From Brachypterus glaber (lineage: Eukaryota; Arthropoda; Insecta; Coleoptera; Kateretidae): DNA of 64,000 bases. The DNA lies in NCBI GenBank assembly GCA_958510825.1, contig OY294046.1, positions 2,046,001 through 2,110,000 of the forward strand, in the 5' to 3' direction. Under the pieces are notes generated by a model. The model searched no databases. It was not told the DNA's origin and saw only the letters and a program-made list of their open reading frames with translations. This document shows positions 55,967-64,000 of this stretch, piece by piece. The translations under genes were made by a program, and so were the position numbers. Position 1 is the first letter of the stretch. Each line of letters starts with the position of its first letter.

Positions 55967-56787
55967 AGAAAGTTACTTGGAACTGAGAACTAATCTTATC
56001 GTTTTTTTTTGCTGTTTCCGAAAATTAATTCCAGTTTTTTCATCCCGTTTCGCTTTTTTTATAAAAACGAATCAAATTAACATATTTTTATTTGTCAAAA
56101 CAAGTTTCTTTTGACATGTAAGCTACCGGATAATAAGCTTTTATAATTTTAACGATGCCCATTTCAAAAATGCAGGCATCAAAAAATCTACACTATATAC
56201 CAAGTCAAGCTCTGTCCCTGCACAAGCTTTTTAAGATAAGGTACCTTATACTTTTCTAAGGATATTCTTTCCTTCTTAGAACGTTTTAAGAATATTCTTA
56301 GAACATTGTACGATTAGGGCTACTTTAACAGTATATTGTACTCTGAACAAAGTAAAAAACTTAGTTTCTTTTCACCTTATAACCTTATACACTATAAATA
56401 TACAGCACACTTCATAGAAATTACCCAAACACTTATCATAACGGTACTTCTAACAAAAGATTGTAATTAAAAATTACGCCACTGTATTTACTTTTGCATG
56501 TCCTTAAACTTATTTTCGCATGTATTTTATGTACCTATTGTATTACACTTATTATTGCATCATTTGGCATTGAATCCTCCTAATTGAACTACTCATTGGA
56601 TATCTATAATCTGCCCTTCCTATTTTTCCCATAACTATAAAAATATGTTTTTGTTTAACAGTAGTTATTTGAATTTTTGCCATAGATAATATGATTATGA
56701 CTAAGTATAATGTGGAAAATTTATTACATTTACAGTTATTTAAATTATTCTTATTCAATATCCATATCTTTATTAAATGTGCATTTG
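55967..56787. other. Intron DNA
   Basis: AT-rich. No exon or repeat that I can support. Confidence 0.35.
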
Positions 56788-57289
56788 GCAACGAACTAAT
56801 AACTCTTCTCTCTAGAATACGCATACCGTTAATATAAAGTGTCGCCAACATCTCGGTTTGTTTGTAAACAAATAGTAGGTATATTCAGGCCTGAACAATA
56901 ACAGTTACCAGTAACTGTTATTGTTGTCTCTGTTAGAACAAAGCTCTGCGAGTAAGACAGACAAATGTATATGTTGGCTACGTTTTTGTCAGTTTTTACA
57001 AATGAAATGCCTATTCTAGAGAGAAGAGTTATTAGTTCGTTGCTAACAACTCTTCCCTCTAGAATACGCATACCGTTAATATAAAGTATCGCCAACATCT
57101 CGGTTTGTTTGTAAACAAATAGTAGGTATATTCAGGCCTGAACAATAACAGTTACCAGTAACTGTTATTGTTGTCTCTGTTAGAACAAAGCTGTGCGAGT
57201 AAGACAGACAAATGTATATGTTGGCTACGTTTTTGTCAGTTTTTACAAATGAAATGCCTATTCTAGAGAGAAGAGTTATTAGTTCGTTG
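56788..57289 (-). mobile_element. Two hAT-like MITEs (family L) in direct tandem within one target duplication
   Basis: Copy 1 is 56788-57042 and copy 2 is 57043-57289, near-identical and in the same orientation. The pair as a whole is flanked by one exact 8-bp duplication GCATTTGG (56780-56787 and 57290-57297). Copy 2 lacks the first seven or so bases of the usual terminus. The frames of 89 and 99 codons over it are by-products. Confidence 0.85.
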
Positions 57290-57445
57290 GCATTTGGTCA
57301 AATCAAGATGACTTTTTCTATCAGTAATTTTTTAACCACAACCTAAAATTATGATTTTAAAATTATTTCTTAGAAATACTGATTCAGATCCTTAACTCTT
57401 TTATGTAAATATATATTTTTTTAATTTTTCAAAATATGAACCTAA

Positions 57446-57825
57446 ACAACACATAATAACTATTAGATATCCAGTGGATATACTTTCTGGATATAGAGTA
57501 TATCCAGTGGATATCCTGGATTGCCATTAGATGTCCCATGAACATCCAAATGTCCGCCTATATCCAGGATATCCACTGGATATCCACGAGATATCCAGTG
57601 GACATCTATTTTTTAACCTCCCTAGAGTATATCCTGGATAAACATTAGATATTCATCATGGATATCCATGATGGGTAATCTAATGGATATCTAGTGGTTA
57701 TACTCTAGGGAGGTTGGATATCCTGGCTGGATATCCTGGATATAGGTGGACATGGGATATCCAATGGATACACTCTATATCCAGAAAGTATATCCCCTGG
57801 ATATCTAATAGTTATTATGTGCTGT
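57446..57825. mobile_element. Palindromic element built of TGGATATCC motifs
   Basis: The outer arms (ACAACACATAATAACTATTA on, through GATATCCAGTGGATATAC) pair with the right end over about 60 bp. The interior also carries many copies of GGATATCC, ATCCAGTGGATAT and ATATCCTGGATA in both orientations, and a second internal inverted pair ACCTCCCTAGAGTATA with TACTCTAGGGAGGT. This gives a multi-branched fold. No coding sequence and no second full copy in the window. Confidence 0.7.
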
Positions 57826-58151
57826 CTGCGAATACTATCATTTTTTTATATTCCTGCATCAAATTATATAATGTATAAAAAAAGTTTACACATTCATCTG
57901 TGCAAACTTGATGTGACAGAAAACGTGTAAAATTAAGTAAAAAAGTTGTTAAAATTACACATTTTTACAAATTTTAACACGAGTCAGGTCAGGTCAGGAT
58001 GAATGTGTTTACAAACGTTTTTCTGAAAAGGTAATTATGTTCAATTTGAGAAAAACTGATTACCTATTTAATCGTTTTTTGTTTTGCATGATTTTGATTT
58101 TTCAATTAATTTTAGTGGTAAATGTATCATAGTTAGATTTGAAAATAAATA

Positions 58152-58360
58152 CAGTGCGATTATAAAGTGCCGAACAGTTTTAAAAGAAAATACTCTTCGT
58201 TTGAAGCCACGTCTCTGTTAGAGTTGTGCGCGACAAGCCCATGTGATTCCTACGTACAACAGCTCGGTGGCCAGTAAAACGCACACATCTTTCTTGTATT
58301 TTACTTATCGCTAATGCCAGTTTTGCATTAAAAAGAGTTCGGCACTTTATAATCGCACGG
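58152..58360. mobile_element. Tc1/mariner-like MITE, 209 bp, TA duplication
   Basis: CAGTGCGATTATAAAGTGCC and the inverse of GGCACTTTATAATCGCACGG, flanked by TA on both sides. The interior is near-balanced in composition. Confidence 0.78.
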
Positions 58361-58675
58361 TATATGCACCATTTAGCTTTATACTAACAATGTTTTAAAT
58401 ATATTTTGCATACAACTTTAAGCATAAGGTCTACAAAAATTTAATAATAAAATAGATGGAATACTTTAATAAATTTTATTGTATTCTTTGTTGTTTTTAC
58501 CTTTTCTAATAAAGGACTAGGCAAAGAATTCTCTGTCTAGTCCTTTGAAAGGTTCACTTTTAAAATAACTGCCTAAAGTGCTGTTTAGTATTTTTGTAGA
58601 ATTTTGTTATTGAAATATTTTTTTGTTTTTTGTTTTTGTGTGTGCTAATTTTTTGTTATTGCATGGTTTTTATAG

Positions 58676-58891
58676 CTGAAAATAGTTCGCCGTACAGTGG
58701 CGTAGTGGGGCTGGGGTCTCAGGTAGATGGGGCCTCGCCCGGTCTACCTCTGGCCCTGCCCGCGGAACCTGGAAGCCAACCCAACTCACAAACGGGATCA
58801 CCAGACCCTGCGGCGCTGACCGTTTTACAGCCCTCTAACGGTTCCACACAACACTATTCCACAATGTTGCCCAGTTTTGGGTACTCAACAG
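58676..58891 (+). CDS. sv: Pax2/5/8 exon: Pro/Gly/Ser-rich transactivation segment
   Basis: The acceptor is TTTTTATAG (ending 58675) and the donor GTACTG follows 58891; the donor is weaker than consensus. It encodes AENSSPYSGVVGLGSQ, a Pro/Leu/Ala block (GLPLALPAEPGSQ), NSQTGSPDP and a Ser/Tyr-rich end (STMLPSFGYST). It is GC-richer than all nearby sequence, as expected for coding DNA here. The frame continues to a stop at 58902 if not spliced, which would give an early truncated end (GTD-stop). Confidence 0.9.
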
Positions 58892-59547
58892 GTACTGATT
58901 AAAATTTTGTTATTGTAACCCCATCCATAACCCAATGTAAATAAAACAATTTAATTGTAACTACAAAATAAAATACAAATATTAACTAAACTATGAAGAA
59001 CATTAGGTATTTGAAATGGAATTATAGAGACCCACAAAAAAAATAAAAATGTCAATTACTCTTAGCCAAACTATATTTTTTTACGTGTTTTTGGGCGCTG
59101 GAACCGAATATGAGAGTGGAAAAGATCGCTGACCCCAAAACTTTTTCAAAAAAGTCCAAAATAGAATATTAGATGAGCAGGTCTTCAAAGTTAACTTTCT
59201 CTATAGTCCGTCCAATTATGAAAGATAGTAGTTTAAAATTCTTGCGATTTTTAAACTACATCATTGGTAAAAGAAACTCGTACCTTTCAACAACTAAAAT
59301 ATTGTGACATTTTTTGTCTATGACAATGATTGACGGTCGTTAAAGTTAATAAAAGAAGAGAAAGTTACATAAAAAATGGTTATACTTAATGTTATTTTGT
59401 ATGGTATTGAAAAAGGTACTTTTTTGGTTTATTCTTCATACACTCACACTAAATTAGCATATTCTACATATTGTACAAACGTAAATTATATTAATTATAT
59501 TGAACACAAGGAAAACGTCAAATTTTTAGGTTAAAATTACAACTTAA

Positions 59548-59659
59548 GGCCTATCCAGAGGCTCGAATAACAACCATAAGATGCATGACGACACATCAAG
59601 CCGATCCTGGCATCACATTCTTATGTACTATGCTTGTTATGCGAGTCTTTGGATAGGCC
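59548..59659. mobile_element. 112-bp hairpin element
   Basis: GGCCTATCCAGAGGCTCGAA at the left mirrors TTGGATAGGCC at the right, with ATAACAA against TTGTTAT further in. No target duplication could be fixed and no second copy was seen. Confidence 0.5.
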
Positions 59660-60175
59660 CTTTCCAGGAAAACAGTACCGACATCTGTTAAATTTTTGAT
59701 ACACTACGATTTATGCATAATTATGCTATTTATGCGCTCTGTGGTATAAACCGGGCCGCGTCCCTTACTATCTTGCATAACTGGACGAAGTATAGCACCT
59801 AAACTATTAAATTTTGGGAGGTTTTTCGGGATCAGTGACCATTTATTGTCAAATTCATTTTAAGCCAAAAAATACGCATGAAAAAATCTGGTTAATACAA
59901 TGATTTAGAGAAGGTTAAAGCTTTATTTATTTTTTTGTGGGCCGGCGTTATTTATACATGTATATGTATATAAACGGTGAATTTTTAGTTTTTGATACAA
60001 ATATACCAAATAGCCTTCATCTGAATCATATGTGGTTAACAAAAATTGTAACATGCTTATATTAAAAAAAAAAGGTTTTTTGACATAGAAACACTGATGC
60101 CCCTTCATCTGAAGCATCGGTGGTTAAAAAAATTGAAATATGGCCAGTTTTCACTAATTGTAGATCTCTTTACAG

Positions 60176-60280
60176 CGGGAAGTACAGTAGTACCCGGAAC
60201 CGACTACTCATACAGTACGGCGTACAGTCAATATCCATATGGAACCTATGGCTATGGTTCTGCCTCCAGCGGGTTACTCA
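60176..60280 (+). CDS. sv: Pax2/5/8 exon: Tyr/Gly-rich segment
   Basis: The acceptor is TTTACAG (ending 60175) and the donor GTAAGT follows 60280. It encodes AGSTVVPGTDYSYSTAYSQY, then PYGTYGYGSASSGLL. The Tyr-rich run ending in a GLL motif occupies the place of the vertebrate Pax2/5/8 segment that leads into the conserved PYYYS C-terminus. A second possible donor (GTGAGT) lies 11 bases further on, which would run into the stop at 60287 (GTAAGTAAAC). Confidence 0.9.
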
Positions 60281-60803
60281 GTAAGTAAACAGTGAGTATT
60301 GTAGATTTCGAGTTTATCGAAAAAAATATTGAAGAATTAAGAGTTGTTTAAAGCTTTTGATTGGGTATAACTAGGGTACCTTAGATTGCCTACCTGGATG
60401 TTAACCTTTTTTATCTTATGAAAACGTCAACATTAAGGCACCCTATTGAATCTAGATGCCTACTTAAATTTTATCTTATATTCTTATATTATTTTGTTTG
60501 AGTTGAAAAATTCTCATAAAAAATCTAAACTAGCCACAGAATCTGTCTCCGTAAAAAAATGGATCAAGTTAGCAATGATTAGTGGTTTAAAAATTATTTT
60601 TAGTGATATTTTCAATACCCATTGTGCTCTTGATATAATCTTTAACATAAAAAATTTAATTATTTCTATCATCCATAAAGCAAGAAACCAATGAGCATCA
60701 ACTGAGATAGATTCTGCGCGGAGTTTACATTGAATATAGTTTTTTTGTAAATATTTATAAAAAAAATATAAACAAAACATAATTGTTATTATTTTTCTTA
60801 CAG

Positions 60804-61024
60804 ATTCTGCATATTACTACACCAACAGTGAGATACCAGTGAATAATGTGGCCCAACTAAATGAAGGCACACATTCAAACTTAAATACCGAACAAAGCAG
60901 CAGGAGCCCTCTAGCGGCCACTAGAGCAAACTCTTTGGCATCAGCCAACTCGCCTACAGAAAGTGGCAGTGTGACCTGCTTGAAATCAGAAACCATCTAT
61001 ACCCACGACTTGAATATGGGTTAA
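60804..61024 (+). CDS. sv: Pax2/5/8 last coding exon
   Basis: The acceptor is TTTCTTACAG (ending 60803). It encodes NSAYYYTNSEIPVNN, a Ser/Asn-rich middle (SSRSPLAATRANSLASANSP) and ends THDLNMG-stop (TAA, 61022-61024). The SAYYYT start corresponds to the conserved (S)PYYYS near the end of vertebrate Pax2/5/8. The tail is longer than in vertebrates. LKSE may be a further psi-K-x-E site. No downstream coding exon is needed. Confidence 0.92.
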
Positions 61025-61760
61025 ATAAATCAAAGATTACACAGTCCCGTTCCTGATTTGTTCCGAGATAAAAATAACACTTTTTTGCTGCTGAATCCAT
61101 TATAATAAAAAATCCGGCTCGACGGACCATGTTACAAACCTCTAGTTTTACTTACAGTAAGACTTTTCGAGATCGTTTTGGAGTTTTATTTGGGATTCAG
61201 TAGCAAAAAAAAGAGTTTTTTTATCAAACTAAAGCATGGATTGATAATGGACTGTGATATAAGAGACTTTTTCATTTTTGAAAATTAGTAAGGATGAGCA
61301 AAAGAAATAAAATTGTGAATAAGTGTGTAGATATTTTAGCTTTAAGTTAGTTCGTATTTGTTTAATATTTCTTGTAAATTTATTTGAAAAAAATTGTTCG
61401 TATTATTAGGCAATATATTGTATTGTTTTTTATTTTTAATTAAAAATTGCCTAAAAATATAAATAATTAAAAAATTGTAAAATATTTACATTGGTCTCAG
61501 AATACTACGAAAAATATGTTATTATTTATTAATTTAATCATTTCAAATGTGTTTTTTTATTATTACAATTTATTATATTTTATATTTTTAGTAAATAAGA
61601 TACACCAAAGAAATGTTTTTTTATAAGATTTATTTTTTGCACTTTTAATCATATCATGCTATTGTAAAATTCATTTAAAATCGACCAAATTGCATATCTA
61701 TATTTATTTTATTATATATATTTTTTAAAAAGGACATCCAATAAAATTCCATGACTTTTT
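61025..61760 (+). other. Probable Pax2/5/8 3'UTR
   Basis: AT-rich sequence directly after the stop. AATAAA hexamers at 61306-61311 and 61740-61745 are candidate poly-A signals; the true end cannot be decided here. Confidence 0.5.
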
Positions 61761-64000
61761 ATCCATATAACATTGACTAGGTAGCTTATGAATGTCATAT
61801 TCATTTTAACAAAAAAATCTTATTAAATAAATTTAAATGTTACCTAATAGATTTATTTAAAAAAAATAAAATGAATATATTAATTTTATCAAGTCTTATT
61901 TTTTAAGCACTCGACCAATCACAGGCGCAGATTTATTTAGTTTTATAAACTATTTCGACATTAAAAATTAAAAAATTCGTTAATTCGTGGATTTTTTTAA
62001 ACCTAAAACAGGATTGGTGACTTCATGAAAGTTAGAACCTTTATTACGAGTCCATATATGGATTTGCAAATTTTCGTGATCTGTTTTTATCAATAAAACT
62101 GCTTATACTTAACTAAAATATTTTTTTCACTACTAGCTTTACAACATACCATTATTTATCATGTTTTCAGACTGTGAAATCAATTTTCTTCACCTATAGC
62201 AATAATAATTTTTTCTCTCCTAGTAGGAGTAAATTTTATAAACAATTGCTTTCTGTCGCTTTAGATTTTTCAGTTCTTTGTGCAATTTTTACTAATTAAA
62301 CCCAAGAAAATAGCTTTTAATAACTTTTTATTTATTAAATATAATTAATTATAATTATTAGTTAATACAATCAATAATCAGCTAAATATTATAAAACAAA
62401 AAATAAAAAACTAAATTTTTAAACGTCATTTCAAAGTATTTATTTGAGCAAATGTCATTGATCAAGGCTACTTGATTTTTATGAAAATTTCAAGAATTAT
62501 CATTACTGTTAATAATTTATTTTATTATTTGAATAAAAATAGTTAAATAGTGCTAGTAGTGAAAAAACTAATATATAAACTACGGTAGAGAAGACTATTA
62601 TAGCCTCGCACTCTTAAATCCCTCGCTACTATGCAGCTCGGGATTTAATACGCTCGGCTATAAAAAATGTCATTTATTATAGAAAATATATTTTTTTCAC
62701 TACCAGCCTAAAACCACATCTTTATTACTGTTCTTTTCATTGGTAGAAATATTATTTCTCTACCTATGACGTCAGAGGTTCTAAAAATAATGAAATTGCA
62801 CCATGGTTAATAATGAATTTTTATTCAGCTGTTTTGGCATCTGACGTTTCACTTAATTATTAAATCACATTGATATTTACAAGTGTCTTTAGGCACCAAA
62901 TTTATTTATTGCATGATAAATTAAAAAATATTAACTAAATTAGTACCTATAAAACATGTTTTACAAAAAACACTTCGAAAAGTGAAAATCATTGGTCCAT
63001 CATATTCAACCATAGATTATACAACCCATATATTACCGTAAGAATTATAGATTACTAGAGGTACAACCCCCATATATTGATTTTTGAGGCAATATATTCT
63101 CCCTCACAGTTTTCGCCTGTCCCATTATTTCTGGGGGAGTACCAGAATCATCACTTTACATTTCACTTTCTATTTTTATATATTTTATTACACTTAACAC
63201 GGAAACACTTTCTAACTTAATAATTTTAGCAGATCACAAAAAAATTTCTGCCAGAAATGTCAAGTTATTCTTTGTTTTTTTAATGGCCGCGAACGGCCAG
63301 CGTGATATTTTAAATTTATAAGCTTTTTAATTAAATATTAGTAAAATAAATAAATAAATAGCTAATTAATTGTACTGGTAGTGAAAAAAATACTAAATTT
63401 TCCACGTGAGTGAAGATTTAACATTTTAGACCGCGTCTTGCGCTCATCCCGCAATTTGACGCAGGTCAAAAATGTTAAACTTCTCTCACTTGGTAAATAA
63501 TATACTATTTATTCTGATGATAATAAAAAATAATAATTTTCACCCCCTTTTTCCTAAAACAAAAAAAAAATAAAAAAAATATTTTTTTTTAATGTAATTT
63601 AAAAAATACCTGCCTCATAATTCATGTAATAGAGGGTTAAAAATTTGTGAATTCATCAAAACTACCTTCTGACTTCGTCGTTTTTATTTATTTTTATAGT
63701 TTTTAAGCTAAAAATTGGTTAAAATTTTTAACCGGGATAAGTATTTTATTTTAATTTGGTTGCTTTTAAATGGACTGTCCATTAACTTGCAACTAATTAA
63801 TTAATTAATTGGAGGTTAATAATTGTGTATAGTTTTTTGTTTTTCATTAATTTGCACGATATTATTTCCTGACAGAAAACGAAAATTCCCTGAAAATAAA
63901 TTATTTATCTGTCAACTAGTCAGAGAAAAAAACGTACTTACCTTTATTTTTTTTAATATATTTTGTGTGATTTAAATGATTTTATTTTTATGAGGTATTT
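61761..64000. other. Downstream intergenic DNA
   Basis: AT-rich, without genes. Hairpin-like patches: 62585-62665 (GGGATTTAATACGCTCGG with inverse TTAAATCCC) and about 63400-63485 (GTGAGTGAAGATTTAACATT against the inverse of AATGTTAAACTTCTCTCAC). These could be small decayed elements. Confidence 0.4.

Larger units (their letters stand above)
32784..61024 (+). other. Pax2/5/8 (shaven/sparkling) gene, C-terminal seven coding exons
   Basis: The seven exons below join without frame breaks (1 + 1,161 nt: 386 codons plus stop). Intron phases fit at every junction: exon 1 ends phase 1, exon 2 phase 0, exons 3-6 phase 1. Intron sizes are about 18.9, 1.8, 1.2, 3.3, 1.3 and 0.5 kb. Pax2/5/8 is a nuclear DNA-binding transcription factor. 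In Drosophila it acts in bristle and cone-cell differentiation. The octapeptide recruits Groucho-type corepressors and the C-terminus carries activation and inhibitory regions. The paired domain is encoded upstream, probably outside the window. The exon-poor first intron is packed with transposons. Confidence 0.92.

Noticed and set aside
58630..58902. A 90-codon ORF with a hydrophobic start (MFLCVLIFCYCMVF)
   Set aside because: The first part is the intron's polypyrimidine tract read as protein. Only 58676-58891 is coding, as an internal exon.

Overview
The window is AT-rich animal nuclear DNA from a draft assembly: it contains one run of exactly 200 N (49215-49414), spliced exons with GT/AG borders, introns of up to 19 kb and dense nested transposons. 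The one gene recognised with confidence is an arthropod-type Pax2/5/8 gene (shaven/sparkling, sv). Together with the repeat types (hAT-, Tc1/mariner- and CACTA-like elements, non-LTR retrotransposons, a Penelope-like element) this points to an insect with a fairly large, repeat-rich genome. Order and species cannot be fixed from this sequence alone.

Layout. 1-32.7 kb: no paired-box exon was found. The stretch is a mosaic of MITEs and retroelement relics, with one intact unrecognised 136-codon ORF at 4344-4754. 32.8-61.0 kb (+ strand): seven consecutive Pax2/5/8 exons join in frame into 386 codons plus stop. They run from the end of the paired domain through the octapeptide (YSINGILGI) to the Tyr-rich C-terminus. 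The exons for the paired domain lie upstream of the window, or were missed in it. 61.0-64 kb: 3'UTR and AT-rich downstream DNA.

The most striking content is a set of hammerhead ribozymes of two kinds. (1) A 975-bp insertion at 23271-24245 holds 2.6 tandem copies of a 354-bp unit, each with a complete type I hammerhead. It is flanked by an exact 12-bp target duplication and starts with an inverted piece of its own unit. This has the architecture of an animal retrozyme. (2) A 5'-truncated Penelope-like element at 29910-30729 (- strand) keeps its GIY-YIG endonuclease domain and a minimal hammerhead near its 3' end, between exact 15-bp target duplications. A second Penelope-type hammerhead lies at 28365-28406 inside an inverted-repeat arrangement. 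A Penelope-like element is a plausible source of the enzymes that mobilise the retrozyme, and here the two lie about 6 kb apart.

Around these, at least fifteen families of short inverted-repeat elements recur in the window, often nested. Several have readable target duplications: 8 bp for two hAT-like families, TA for Tc1/mariner-like ones, and TTA for a CACTA-like one.
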